DNA from: Ricordea florida
Lineage: Eukaryota > Cnidaria > Anthozoa > Corallimorpharia > Ricordeidae
Reading direction: 5' to 3'
Length of the DNA: 64,000 bases
Assembly: GCA_949710005.1 (NCBI GenBank)
Contig: OX453274.1
Span: 3,569,655-3,633,654 of the forward strand
In this document: positions 1-16,819 of the stretch, piece after piece
Layout: the number at the start of each line of letters is the position of its first letter
Numbering within the stretch: the stretch's first letter is position 1
The notes under the pieces: generated by a model
Seen by the model: the letters and a program-made list of their open reading frames with translations, nothing else
What the model was told of the DNA's origin: nothing
The model's database searches: none
Made by a program: the position numbers and the translations under genes

Positions 1-784
1 GACCAGCGGTTCACGCTCACCTTCACCCCACGATCACCTGCACAAAACCTGCAATCCACATGAAAATCACGTGATAGAAGAAAGCGATGGATCGCCGTTC
101 CATTTGCCGTGGAAGTCCAGCTTTCGGGACCAAGATGATTTTGATTACACAGTCAAACTGCTGCAGAAAAGTTTAGGCGAATCAGCGATAAAGCGCTCCA
201 GGCCTCCACATCCAGTGGAGCTGCTTAACAGAGTTTTTCCATCGCACAAAAAAAATGTTTTGGAGCTCGTTTTGAAAGGATGCTGCGGCGACGTGGTACA
301 AGCGATCGAGTGCATTCTCGCTGGCAAAAGTCGCTCCCGTGAATTACCACCCCTCATCAAACCAGTGAATCCAGCTATACCCGGCATGCCCTTGGGTGCC
401 GGTTTTCCCAGCATGCCTTGCTCAGAGTGGAAACCAGGCTTGTTCCAAACGATTCCGCCACCTACGCCACTTACTTCGCTCAACGGCGTTACTAAGGTAA
501 CGTCTCTGCCACTGTCGACCATGGGCGTTTTCCCCGCGCAGACGCACAGTGGTTTGCATTTCCCATCATCGCACTTGAAAGGCGTACATGGAGACCAAGC
601 GGGTGACTTAAGCAGATTGAGAAGAAGATCCCCTGTGATCGTGCATTCATACCCTACATCGCTTCCTTTGTCAGAAGAGGGCGTTTGTGCAGATAACAAC
701 GGAACGAGTTGTTTGCGGTGCGGCGCTAAACCGAGATCGGGTGACAGGTTTTGTGCAACCTGTGGCACTGACCTTAACCGATAA
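1..784 (+). CDS. DMRT-family transcription factor, 3' exon (DMA domain)
   Basis: The reading frame is open from the left edge of the window to the TAA at 782-784, so this is the last coding exon of a gene that starts outside. Around nt 195-330 it encodes a DMA domain (begins RPPHPVELLNRVFP, ends VVQAIECILAG), the ubiquitin-binding-type helix module found in DMRT4/5 (DMRTA/B) doublesex-related factors downstream of the DNA-binding DM domain. The DM domain itself would lie in an upstream exon and is not visible. The C-terminus carries four cysteines as CLRC...CATC, which looks like a small zinc ribbon. DMRT proteins are nuclear regulators of sexual and neural development in animals. The apparent start at 71 is a GTG inside the open frame and is not used as a start here. 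The exact 5' splice acceptor is not in the window. Confidence 0.85.
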   Translation, partial: TSGSRSPSPHDHLHKTCNPHENHVIEESDGSPFHLPWKSSFRDQDDFDYTVKLLQKSLGESAIKRSRPPHPVELLNRVFPSHKKNVLELVLKGCCGDVVQAIECILAGKSRSRELPPLIKPVNPAIPGMPLGAGFPSMPCSEWKPGLFQTIPPPTPLTSLNGVTKVTSLPLSTMGVFPAQTHSGLHFPSSHLKGVHGDQAGDLSRLRRRSPVIVHSYPTSLPLSEEGVCADNNGTSCLRCGAKPRSGDRFCATCGTDLNR

Positions 785-3700
785 CAGAACGTCTCACTAT
801 CAAACGATCAAGCTCGAAACATACCTCCTGAGTAATGAATGAAGAATGTTGGCCTGTATAAGATCACTCTGCATTGTAGAGTATTTATTAGCAAATATGG
901 CGTTTTTGACCCCAGAAAAACGTTGCCTTTTCGCAGTTGTTCTTTGACAGAGACTAACTTGCAGCCATTCCAGATGTTAAGTATTGTGGGGATAATTTCT
1001 AAAGAAACTGGTGCTGCGTCGGTGGGAAATTGAAACACAAGAAACTGGATAAATCAAACGAGTTGATTAAGTAAGTTATACTACGGTAAGGTAAAAGGGA
1101 GGTGCTGACGTTTCGAGCGTTAGCCATTCGCTCCGACGAAGGGCTAACGCTCGAAACGTCAGCACCTCCCTTTTACCTTACCGTGGTATAACTTACTTAA
1201 TCAACTCGTTTGATTTATCCAGTTTCTCATTCCAGATGTTATACTGATGCCCTTCACTTGAAAAGGCCGCTATCATGATAGTTACGCTCATTTTTCAATT
1301 TTTCTGGCCATTCTCCTGGAGATGTTACACCGGGCTGCGGACGTTGACGAGTTTCACTCAAAACGAGGGAGCACGATGCCAACCATTTAGAAATACTAGG
1401 ACTCGCCAGAAAAGTGGGACAGACATGCGCACTTAGAAAATATACCTCATCTTGTGAAACCGCGCGATAGATTGTTGGCTACCATGGTTACAGGTGTCTA
1501 ACGCTAATTAGCATAACAGTAAATAGATTTGAACAACCTAACAAACAAGATAAACTCAATTGCGTAAAAGCGTAACGTTATTAGCTTTCTTCCACTTCTG
1601 AGGGGTAAATAAGCAATTTGGTGTCTATAATAGGAAGGTAATTTCTTTGCCTTACCATATAAAACCGCACTGAATGATTTCTCGGTCCAATATATTTTGA
1701 CATCATGGTTCAAATTCAACTTGAGTTTATTGTGAAAAAAAGTGGTCCTAATGTTAATCAACGCCTGTGGTAATTTATAACGCATATGGTAATTTACGCA
1801 TCCTGGCTTTGTTTAAGGCCTTTCATTTGTTGGGTCACCCTTCACACTCTTAACACCCACCTGATTTACAGTGTATTTGTGTTTGTGTTTTGCCCTTTTT
1901 TGGCTTGATAATAATAATAATAATAAAAAAAACGTTTTTGTACGGTGCAGTACTCACCTTTCAGGCTCGTCCATACTCTTGGAAATTTTTCTCGGACGGA
2001 CCTCACGCCAGTACGATTTCGTTTGCGAACTTCGGTGTTGAATATGACTCAGTAGGGAGTAACGGTGTATACGTGTCACAGGAGGTCCACAATGCTGCAG
2101 CTTTGCCTGGTCTTTTTAATATGATGCACTTTACTTCCACTGGTAGGAATATTGCTCTACCCACTCTACCCACTGTAGGGGATGCGAGTCCTTTCCCAGA
2201 TTTTCCACAGAATTATACACATACAAACAGTGTAGAGTAAGTTTCTTGTCTAAGGATACAACAGTGCCAGCGTCTGCTCTGAAGTCCAACACGCTGATCA
2301 AACAGTTGTAACAATTGTATGCTGCATGGTGTTTACTATGCAACCGTTTGTTTGATCCCGAATGTGCAATGCTGGCCTACATTCCTTGGTCCACTCCACA
2401 AAATTGTTGCATCAATATGTGTTACGCAACCCACAAGTAAAAACCGTAGACGATGTTTGATTCAAGGTTAAAGGAACTACGTACTGTCACCTACGACATT
2501 TGGGCTCCCTTCCCGGCAATCGTCATGCTCGCATCACGCCTCACGTGCATGTCACACACTTCACACATGCAATAAAGCGACCATAAAGAGAGCATCTGAA
2601 TGGGGGTTCCTCGACAATACGAAACACTTCATTTTTGGCTTTGTAACACGAAACAGTTAACATTTTAACACTAACATTTAAAAATTCTATGAAAGAGTAA
2701 TTTTTTTTCAGAAAGAAGCAAAAACGGCTTCAAAAAGGCCAATATTATTTTGTTTGGTATAGAAAGGAGTTCTTGGCCATTTCAGATTATTTCAGAAGAT
2801 TTCCAAAGGTTATGAAAGACTCCCGAAAACTGTCTAAGATTTTCGAAGACTAACAAAGAGACCCGATCATTGCTGAAGATATCCGAAGAATCCTCCAAAC
2901 ACTAAATAGTATTTTCTTCGGAAACAGTAAACATGAAAAAAAAAATTGGCCAATTTAACAGCAAACACTAAAAATTATGGGAAAATAACACCAAACGTTA
3001 AACCCCATTCAGACCCTCTGAAAAGTCCAAACCTTTACTAAAAAGGGATTTTTTGACGCACTTCGTAACCTGCATTCTGTTGTTGTTTATCTTTATTTTT
3101 TTCTTCTTTAACAATGTTTGCACAGGGCTGAGCAAACTACAAAACTTTGCTTAGAAAACTACCTTGCAGTAAATCTTGAGTTCAAAGTGTGTATAGCAAA
3201 TATTGTTTGTTACTTATTCTCAGTTATGTAAGCCACTAACTCCAACAAACTACTTGTACTTCTCTTTTAAAGTGCTCAATTTTATGTACATGGAAACTAA
3301 GCTCTTTAGGGTGTTTACTGAAATATGCTCCTATGGAAGTTTACTGGAAATTCCAGAGTAGCAAGAGTAGAGGGGGTGGTGGTGGAAGTAGGCAGAGTGC
3401 AAATGAAAGGATGAAGGAAATTTGAAATTTCCAGAGGGTGGCGAAGAAAGCAAAGGGAAAGTCTGCATGTCTCTGGTGTGCGTATCTACTACACCACATA
3501 GTTTGTAGCAATTTTTGCCTAACCACTGAACTTGATTCATGATAATGCTAACTATCCCTGCCAGCAGTGGAAGGGAAGGGTTAGGGGCTGGGTCATGCTG
3601 TTCAGGGCTACTGCTGTTTGAATGTGATAAAGGCAGTTTGCAGATTTGCAATAACTCTTTCAGTGTCACCACAAGTGATATTGTGTTTTCTGGGTACAAT

Positions 3701-3972
3701 ATGATCAGGTTATCATATAATTATTGGTGTTGTTGTTGTTGTTATAATTATTGGTAGTTAAATTCATTTAGAACAGGAGAAAGCTCCTATAGCAAAAAAT
3801 CTGGCAGCTTTAAGTTAAGTAGAGAATATTCAATGTAACCATATCTCTCACACAGTCAAGCCTTGATACATAAACACAGTGCTTTCTTGATACCAAAGAG
3901 CACCTTAAGTGGTACAAGGGCATTTTTTTGCTTCAGTATTTATGAGCACATGGTATTCTTGGAATTTTTTTT
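785..3972. other. Intergenic region between DMRT and RagA genes
   Basis: This 3.2 kb of AT-rich host DNA contains the foldback repeat at 1041-1228 and a short (AAT)n run near 1906-1925. It also includes whatever 3' UTR sequence belongs to DMRT (+) and RagA (-), which converge here. I see no exon with recognisable coding content. The open frame at 1890-2240 has no similarity that I recognise and starts inside the simple repeat. Confidence 0.6.
1041..1228. repeat. Foldback (palindromic) MITE-like repeat, copy 1
   Basis: The left arm starting GAAACTGGATAAATCAAAC is matched by the inverted right arm ending ATCCAGTTTC, with a short centre around 1125-1142. Copies of the same family lie at 14611-14866 and 15089-15258. 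The block just upstream (about 970-1040, with GGTGCTGCGTCGGTGGGAAA) is also repeated at about 15030-15088, so the palindrome is part of a longer repeated unit. Confidence 0.85.
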
Positions 3973-8096
<4,124 letters not shown>

Positions 8097-8356
8097 CTGT
8101 GACAGCTACAGATTTACGCAACTATAAATACAATGATTTGTTTTAGACGAAAGAGTCAAGTGTCCGCTCACGAGATGTTAGAGGAAGTCATGTGAGAAAT
8201 ATAACCTTGCGCACTTTTTCGCATCCCATTACATGAAGAGTAAAGTACACAGGAGAAAGACTGGGGAACAGACTACTTTCACAACAAATCCAATCCAACA
8301 AATCGACAAGATGGCGAATGTGTTTCAATAAATTTGAAATAGAGTAATTCACGAGA
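8097..8356. promoter_or_regulatory. Bidirectional promoter region between RagA and UPF3
   Basis: The start codons of RagA (8096, minus) and UPF3 (8357, plus) are 260 bp apart and divergent. No repeat is inserted between them. Both genes are housekeeping genes, so a shared promoter is the natural reading. No TATA box stands out and transcription starts cannot be fixed from sequence. Confidence 0.6.
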
Positions 8357-11300
8357 ATGGGGAAAAATGAGACGGAAAAGCCGCCCATCTCGTCTAAAAG
8401 CAAGAAGGAGAAACTGCTGTTTCCAACAAAAGTACGTGATTTGTTTTAAATCGCTTCTCTTAGCCTATACATCAAGCATCTCAAATAAATGTACAGAGGT
8501 GTTGCGACTGAATACTCGAATCTTCATTCGTTTAAATGTGTTTATCTTGTTTTGTAGAGCAAGGTGCGGAATGATTTCTGCACAGGTCCCTACTTCATTA
8601 CGCATGCTGCAACCGTAGGTTTCGTTCTCAGAAATGTTTGCACGCGCACTTCCCAAGACAATTCAACTACAGCATGCATAATGAAGTAGGGACCTGTGAG
8701 GAAATCTTACCCAAGGTGCTATTATAGGATACTAGGAATTCCACGTTGGCTTTGCAGAAAAATAGCCACAGACTTTCCGCATCATTCCATACTATATTAT
8801 GCATGTTGCAACGGTACTGTGATGTTTTCAATTGCATCGTCCTGAATCGAAGTCAGCCCAGGTTTCCGTCTGGATGCCCTTCAGGCATCTTGTTTTCTTG
8901 CCCTAAACAGGTGTTCTTTTCCTTTTTCTCCTTAGGTTGTTATCCGTCGTCTTCCTCCATTCCTTACAGGGGAGCAGTTGATTGATGCTTTCGGTGTTTT
9001 GCCTGAGCATGACTTCTTTTACTTTGTTGGAAGTGACATGAGGTACAGTTAAGTTTCCTGAAAGCCAGAAAGTTGCTGGCAGCTGTATCTTTTAATTCAA
9101 ATAAAAATAAAAATTATAAACAGTGCAATTCACAGATTTTTAAACAGTGGCTTCTTGTATTATCATTCATACCACACTGGTCAGGTTGTCTCTGATTGTC
9201 TCCTCTGTTGCAAGCAATTGGAGCAGTTCAATGGCTATTAGTGTCCAATTTATCCCAGTAATACTGATACAATACTAAATACATGTAATGAAAATATACA
9301 AGAATAATCAACAATTAAGAAAAGTGTTGATGCTCTTACACATTCTCCTTCCTGGTACTATATGGAATATATGGGGACCTATAAAGAGAATCTATAGTTT
9401 GATATTGGGTATTAATGTTGCTTCAATATATTACTTTAGCTTTGGTCCAGTCTCATTCTCAAGAGCTTATATCAACTTCAGAAACAGGGAGGACATCATC
9501 AAGTTCAGAGATCAGTTTGATGGTTTTTGTTTTGTGGACAGTAGAGGTAAAAATAGATTTACCAGTAACCAATTATTTTACCTCACTGTATGGCTAGTTT
9601 TACTAGTGGACAAGATGAGATGAATCCTGAGCTCTGATTGGCCACCCAAAAGGGTAAGCTGCTGCTCAGAATTACCTGCTAATCTCGGAATCTGATTGGC
9701 TAATTTGCTATTGTCGATTAGAGTCTAGACAATGCTGCTCGCGTCAATGTGTTGCGCAATGCAGTAGCCAATCACAAAAGCTAATTTTTGGAAATAAACC
9801 AATCGTATTGTAAGAAAGTTATAGACAACGCCTGCTCTTTCTTTGTGTCACAACCTTGGTCACGTTCTGAAAAGAACATTTTCTTTTGCATTGATATTGT
9901 GGTAAAAAACAAATTGAATGTGGTTAAGCATTGTCTGTACTCTTATCGACAACAATACGCGTTATCACAGTGGTCAAAATTTTGACCACTGTGATGACGC
10001 GTACTCGTTGTCGACAAGAGTCGACAAGACAATGCTTAACCACATTCCTTATGTTAAACTGACCAAGCTTGTTTGGTCAAGATAGCTGCATAGTGGCCTT
10101 GTTATTTGTTGCATTTTAATTCACCTCTGTTATGTCTCAGCCAATAAAAAGGCAAAGGAAGAACTTGGCCAATAGGCAGCCATCTTGATCTCATGCTTGA
10201 TCAATCAATCATATATGCATTTTTTATATTTAATATCAACTGAATCTTCATATGAGTTTTTCATGTAAGGTATTCTTTATAAAATAAGTAAATAATTTAT
10301 CTCTGAGTTACTGTTAACTGACAAATTTTGAACTCAGAATTCTTCATTCAACTTATATATATATATTTTTATCAGGAGTGGAGTACCCAGCAGTTGTAGA
10401 ATATGCCCCATATCAGGGTGTCCCAAAAGACAAGGCCAGAAAAGATCCCAAGAACGGAACGATACTTACAGGTCCTGTCACTAAGTACATTGCTGAAATA
10501 GTTCCAAGTGTAAAATAATCTTTATGAGAGTATGATGTAGTTCTTACATCAATCTCATGGAGCTACCCACAGTATTTTTCAGTTTGAATTAACATCCTTT
10601 TAAATTTGATGTTCAATTTTCGTAGTTCCTGGCATGTTTTTAAAAGACAAAAAAAGGCAACTTAACTACTGAGTAAACAAGATACTGGTAGTCTATTTAA
10701 GTCAATTAAAACTCATTGAAATGATAGAAATGCAGTCTTTTTTATTTTTTCCTCAAACAGATCCAGAGTACTTGGCATTCCTTGAGTCTCTCAAAGAGGC
10801 TGCTGAACCACCTCCCAGTGTAGAGACACACTTAGAGCAGATCGAGGCAAGGAATGGTAGGATGAAATCTAAGACTTCTTTAACCCAAGTCTCCTGCACG
10901 GGAGTGTTGCGTGACTAATAATATACATGCAAAAATTTCAACTTGCTGATTGGCTGAGAGCACTTCAGTTAATCCCAAACAGTGCAGAAAGTTGAAATTG
11001 AGTGCAGAAATGTAAAATTAAATTTTTGTATGTATATCATTAAGTAATTAAATGATTTTGAGTGCAATTTTGCATAAGTAAGCACTCGTAAGACAACAAA
11101 TTGCAATTGCCCTTCAGACTCATGCAATTTTTCCAGTTTTTGCAAAAAGGTACTTGTGCTCATTTCATCCAAATTGCACTCAAAACCTTTTGATTACCTA
11201 TACAAACCACACATCGGTCTGAAGGAGGCTACATTAACTTGGTCTCAGAAAAAATATTTCTCCCTTGCTATGATGGGTGATTGGTAAAGAATTTTGCCAC

Positions 11301-14300
11301 TTTCTCAAGGAATCAGAAGCAACACTTAAACCAATTGCAATTCACTCAGACACATTTTCCCCTGTTTGGTGTTGATGGCATGTATTCCCTTTGCATTGTG
11401 ATTGGTTTATTAAACTATTTTCATCTGTTCTGTTTTGCTGGGATAATTTCTTTTGTTTATTTTCTAAAAGTTAACATTAAACTGCTCTGTCTACTTGTTT
11501 GGCTTCCATTCCCTTGAACAGCTTCTGGGTCTGCGAAAACCAGCACCCCACTGCTGGAGTTTTTGAAGATGAAGAGGAATTCACGGAGTAGTGGGAGACC
11601 CCCATCTAACGTAAGTATTGCTGGCTCAGATACAGATGAGTGTGAAGCCCTGAAGTTAGACAAACTGCATGGATTTTTGTTTTTAAAAGTTAAAGTCTGT
11701 GATATGCTTGCAGTAGATGCTTTTAGAAACAGGAAATGGAGATGAGTTCCTATTACTTTCACTGTGACAAACAGCTAATGCTTGAAATATCACCACCCCC
11801 TAAACTCCTCTGATGCGGGACCAATTTCTTCAGAAACTAACTACTTTCCACAGCATTTTTGTCTAGTCATCCTCTGGAATTCAGTCACTCCTATATAAGG
11901 GAAGTTCTTTTGACTTCTGGGTAGATGAACCAAGGGGCTACCACTGCACTATAAAATGCAGTTGGTGAAAGTGATGAACCATTTTATTTTTGAAAGATTA
12001 ATGGGGGGGGGGGGGTGAGGTTGGGCAGTTTTGTCGTGTTAAGAATTTTTTTCCCCTTGTGGGCTGTGTAAGAATTTTTTAGCACCTTTTTGTTCCCTTG
12101 GCCCACGGTGCATGAATTATTTTTCTATACTTTTGCTGTGCAGGAATTTTTTTTGTAATTGCCCAACCCCCTCTTCCTCAAAAATAAAATGGTCCATCCT
12201 GAAACAATGGTAATGCTATTCACTGTGTGAGGGTTTTAAGTATATTTAACTGCTGCCGATAATTCTTTTGATATTGATGTTGTTTTTTCTCCAACAGCGT
12301 GGAACACCAGAGAAAAAACGAAGGCCAGAAAAAGAGGAATCAAAGGTAATGTATTATTTTGTTGCTTTCTTTCTTTCTGAGACGATTTAACCCAGAAGGC
12401 TGAATTAACTATCACCTCATAGAAATCGAGAGTGAATAATCCAATTGTTTTAATAAAAATCATAATAAACGAATCATGTGTCAGTGAAAAAATACCAAAA
12501 TACTAAATCTTCCTGCAAAGCGCGAAGACGTCGCCATCGCCAACCACGTGCTGCACTATTATGGCTGATAGTGTGCAGTAGGTAATAACATTAAATGATC
12601 ATCGCAGTTATGTACACAACTTAAGTAGCTGTGAATTTTTTACTCGGGCAACCTGTGGTAGCACGAGTCTTGGTTTCGGTTTCCTATAAGTTTATCGACA
12701 ACGTCGAGAATGGGCAAGCCTGCGCTGCTCGCGGTCTGCGGTGTCCCTGAAGGCATAAAAGCGAGGCGCCTTATTTCAAAATTATCCATGGATCTTTTCT
12801 TATTCAAACTCAAGTTTTTTTTCTAAGTGGTCGTGTGGAAAGAGATTAGCGGGAACAGGGCCAATAAGGCTAAATCGGAAGAAAAGTATATCCCGCGATT
12901 GAGGAGTAATATTGTTGTTTTTCCCACATATCGCTTCTTCGCCTTCGATAACTTGGAATCAGATGAATGGCATCAAGTTTCACGACTGTTTTTTACCGTG
13001 GGAACCAAGAAAGCTGATTGATCAACATTAATTCGATTAGTAAACAAACCCAATTATCACTGAAATTTCTGTAAAACCTAAGAAAACTTTCTGATAAAAT
13101 CGCTCGGCTTAAACACGACGTCGACAACAATTACGGTGCGATATACAGTCTGGTAGGTTTTTTGCGGTCGTGGAACCAACCATATAGTATACAATATATA
13201 CAAAACTTAGGCGTAAACCCACATTCACGTTTGTTCGAAGCCGTATTATCAAGTGTAGCCCGAGTGAACGCTCCCGAGAGCGTCTAGTTGTTTTAAAGCC
13301 TGAAAAGAACTCAGGCCTGAACGGGATTCGAACCGCAGTGCACTAGTTTAGCCAATAAGATTGCGGCATTTGCATTAGTTTACTAGTAGATATTTACCAA
13401 GAGAGGAAAGACTTTTACGTCATGAATAGTAGGCGCTGTTGTATACCATGGTATTTCATCACAGCCTATGTGCTGAAATAGAACCTCTCTTGCTGTTGGC
13501 TGTATCGTTCTATTATGTGTCAGGGTCACAGCTGCCAAGGAGGTATTACCACGCTGTTGCTGCAACTGCAAGTTGTTTCTATGACGGGCCATGGAAGCGG
13601 GAGATTGCCAAGAAGCTCAAAGACTGGGGCAAGCAGTTTCCAAATATGGTTATTGAGAAATATTGAATCTGGACAAGCTGTGAACGCACGTCACACGTGC
13701 AAAGTCTTATGCGTTTCTGATTAAACTTTAGAGACCCTTCACTGAATTGTTGCCAGTTAACTATATCTCATATACCTTCACTCTTTTGTTTAGTCACCAA
13801 AGAAAAGTTCATCATTGAGTGTGTCCACCAACAAAGATTCCAGTTCTAAAAGTAATCTCTCTCCTAAGGAAGAAAAACCCAAAGACGAGTAAGAAATCAC
13901 TTTAAAAAATTCTGTACAGGACCCGAAATTACACGTTCCACAATGCCCGGTTTCAGATGTAATTCTCAATTTACTTGAGGATTATTTCATGACCAGCGTG
14001 GAAAAAAAATGGGATCATTTCAAGGGTGGGATCATTTCGAGGGCGATTTGGGGATCATTTCGGATCCTGTACAGCTCTGTGCTGTGGTAGTGTTTGTTTT
14101 TATAACAGTGTTGTTTTTGATTTAGCTGTACTTGATTGCGTCCTATTTATTTATTATTTTCTAAAATGAAATTTAGGGTTTTTACATAGCTTGACCCAGA
14201 ATCAAGAAATTATCCAGTAAAGGTGCTTTTTTGAATACTTTCTTCGCAGCCTGCACTGCATTGCAGTATACTCACATACTCACAGACACAAATGTCCTGA

Positions 14301-16819
14301 CAGTTTTGTAAAGTATTTATGGCATTTCTTAACACCTTTCAATTCTTGAGAATGTACTTTCTATTTCCGTACCAAAAATGTATTGGGTAAATTCCTTTAA
14401 TAACTGAGCAGAATAGAGTGTTTCTCTCAACATTTAAATGTCGCTGTTTGTTCGTTTTGTTTCTCACTTTGGCTGCGAGCTTCTTTTCGCTGAATTGCTT
14501 TCGTAGGAAGAAACATGAACTGAGAGAAAAGGATGGAAATCGCAACAGAGATGAACATGATGGAAAGGGAAACAAAGAATCTAAGGTAAAGTGTACCCTT
14601 TATTTCGTCACAAGAAATTGGGACAATCAAACAAGTTGCTAAAGTAATTTGTACCACCGTAAGATAAAAGAAGGGGTAGCCTACGTGTAGCCGCACCCTT
14701 CCCCCGAAGGAAAAAAACGGGAGGAGGGTGCGGCTACACATAGGCTAAAGAAAGGAGTGCTGACGTTTCGAGCTTTAGCCCTTCGTCAGAGCGTCAGCAT
14801 CCCCTTCTTTTATCTTACGGTGGTACAAATTACTTTATCAACTTGTTTGATTATCCCAATTTCTTGTGTTCTAATTCTCCACCGAAGCAGCACCAGTTCC
14901 TTTAGAAACTACCCCTACAATGCTGTATTTCTTCAGCCACCCACCCTTCCCCCACTGACCGCAGATCTGTCACCCCCCCCCCCCCACGCCGCCGTCTCCA
15001 TCAAATAAGTCGCTTTGTTGATATAGAAAGTATTGTGGGGATAGTTTCTAAAGAAACTGGTGCTGCGTCGGTGGGAAATTGAAACACAAGAAATTGGATA
15101 AATCAAACGAGTTGATTAAGTAAGTTATACCACCGTAAGGTGAATGGGAGGTGCTGACGCTCCGACGAAGGGCTAACGCTCGAAACGTCAGCACCTCCCA
15201 TTCACCTTACGGTGGTATAACTTACTTAATCAACTCGTTTGATTTATCCAATTTCTTGTTGATATAGAAGTTTTATAGATTTAGGGTCCGCTGTTGTTCT
15301 TATAGTTTGCGCAGTCTCCCAAAGAAAAGTCAGAGCTGAAGTCCTCCCCGAAAGCCAGAGAAGAAAAGGTAAAACCTAATCGACTCCTGGTCTGAGATCT
15401 ATATTGATTCAAAGTACTTTTAAAAATCTGTTTATCACATACTTATCTCTTCTTTCGCCGGAAACTTCTATGAAGAGGTCATTTATTCGTTTTTCAGGGC
15501 AGGCCGGATTCTGGTCGTTCGGGAAGGCGATCGGACGACCGCCGTTATGACGACCGTTGCTCCGATGATAGACGAAACAGTAATCGGAGAAACCGACGAG
15601 ACAGTTCAGGAAATGACCGAGGACGGGACGACCACTTCCGAGGTTCCGACAGCGGGCGAAGGGACAGAAGATATGAAGCTCGGAAAGATTCGCGACCAGT
15701 CCATGAACCTGAGAGCAAAGGGAAGGGAAGCGATCCTAAGCCGGCGGCGACCGATGGAAGCCCGATTGGAAAGGATGGTACAGAACTGTACCGTAAAGTT
15801 AAAACGGAAAATAAAGAAAAAGATGGCGATGAAGCCGTCTTTAGTTCGAGAGAGGAAAGGAAACGAAGCGATGAGGCCGTAAAACAGAGAGCGCGATTAA
15901 GAAACAAGGTTTGAGCCCGTTTCATTGTTTAATTTCGAAAGGTGAGAGAAATTGGAACCAAGGCTGGCGCAGGCGAATGGCTGTTTATTTTGTTGTTGTT
16001 TTTTAGGACCGTCCTGACAGAGCCATTTATCAGCCCCGGTCGGCAACGCGAACCTCGTCCGGAAAATCAGACTCTCCAAAATCAATTGACATCAGTCCAG
16101 GTACAGTGGGCAGCATCTTAATGTTTGTCTCAAGAGAAAACGTGCGCCACATTCGTAGGCCTTAAATCATTTCGCTCGCTTCTTAGTAGAAACTGAATAG
16201 ACCGCAAGAAGTTGCTCTTTCGATCGAATGCCAGCCTTTGGATCAAATCATGCAATATGACCATTTTATGGAAAGCTGCTGAACAGAACTGTACAGTGGT
16301 ACTGTTTGTTTTACTATTCAGTGTGGGGCTAACGTTTTCATCTGTGGATCAAACCATGCAGTGTGACCATTCTTTGGAAAGCCAACGAACAGTTCTGTAC
16401 TGTAATGTTTGTTTTACTCTGATTCGCTCAGTTGCTTAAAAGTTAAATCTGATTGGGTTCTACTCCTAGATAAAGACAAGTTCAAAGAGTCCAGACCAAG
16501 AGAGAAGGTTCGTGAACGCGATCACGATACGAGAAAGATTCGAGACGACAAAGACCGTGATCGGGACAGAAGGGACCGACGCGACAGACGCGAACGAGAC
16601 CGCGACCGTGACGAGCGCAGAGAACGAAGAGGTGATCGGGAGAAAGATCGTGAGCGACCGCGTGAGAAAATCCGTGAACGTGATTATCGTGAAAAGGAAA
16701 CTAGAAAGGAGCGTAAGGCGGAGCCAAAGAGTAATAAAAGCGAGCGCGAGCAGTCGGTTGGCGTTTTATCAAAGGATAGTGATCATGGAAATGCAAGTTC
16801 AGAGCACAAAGAACAATAA
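8357..16819 (+). CDS. UPF3B: UPF3, regulator of nonsense-mediated mRNA decay
   Basis: Thirteen exons join in phase: 8357-8431, 8936-9042, 9440-9546, 10376-10471, 10761-10856, 11522-11610, 12298-12345, 13794-13888, 14507-14585, 15315-15368, 15498-15908, 16007-16100 and 16470-16819, giving 566 aa. Exons 2-5 encode the RRM-like UPF3 domain that binds UPF2 (VVIRRLPPFLTGEQLIDAFG, then SFGPVSFSRAYINF, then DPEYLAFLESL). Exon 12 holds DRPDRAIYQPR, which matches the exon-junction-complex binding motif of UPF3A/B. The tail is Arg/Asp/Glu rich. UPF3 links the exon junction complex to UPF1/UPF2 so that transcripts with premature stops are degraded. Introns larger than 300 bp contain foldback repeats (8581-8699, 9916-10047, 11976-12198, 14611-14866, 15089-15258) and otherwise nothing recognisable. 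The last codons overlap an AATAAA at 16815-16820. UPF3A versus UPF3B is not resolvable; the symbol is by closest family. Confidence 0.93.
8581..8699. repeat. Foldback MITE with CTTCATTACGCATGCTG arms
   Basis: The arm CACAGGTCCCTACTTCATTA returns inverted as TAATGAAGTAGGGACCTGTG, giving a near-perfect 119-bp palindrome inside UPF3 intron 1. Related sequence with the same CATTAYGCATGCTG core is seen at about 7015-7070 and 8785-8815, and near 63475-63580, so this is a dispersed family. Confidence 0.8.
9916..10047. repeat. Foldback repeat in UPF3 intron 3
   Basis: GAATGTGGTTAAGCATTGTC at the left end is matched by its inverted copy ending at 10047. The centre is CAGTGGTCAAAATTTTGACCACTG. It is a perfect-looking 130-bp palindrome of MITE type. 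Confidence 0.8.
11976..12198. repeat. Inverted repeat with poly-G edge
   Basis: GAACCATTTTATTTTTGAAA followed by a G run (about 12003-12016) is mirrored by a C-rich block and TCAAAAATAAAATGGTCC. The same design (ACCATT plus a G tract, inverted) occurs at 46026-46258. It lies in UPF3 intron 6. Confidence 0.65.
14611..14866. repeat. Foldback MITE-like repeat, copy 2
   Basis: The arms CAAGAAATTGGGACAATCAA and the inverted TTGATTATCCCAATTTCTTG family sequence enclose about 215 bp. This includes a nested inverted repeat (GTAGCCGCACCC / GGGTGCGGCTAC). It is a diverged copy of the element at 1041-1228, located in UPF3 intron 9. Confidence 0.8.
15089..15258. repeat. Foldback MITE-like repeat, copy 3
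   Basis: AAGAAATTGGATAAATCAAA at the left returns inverted ending CAATTTCTTG at 15258. The internal GGGAGGTGCTGACG / CGTCAGCACCTCCC arms match copy 1. It lies in UPF3 intron 9, about 220 bp after copy 2. Confidence 0.85.

Noticed and set aside
145-768. Long minus-strand frame opposite the DMRT exon
   Set aside because: Shadow of the plus-strand coding exon, which has a clear DMA domain.
1890-2240. 116-codon frame downstream of DMRT
   Set aside because: Starts in an (AAT)n run and shows no similarity that I recognise; no splice or promoter context.
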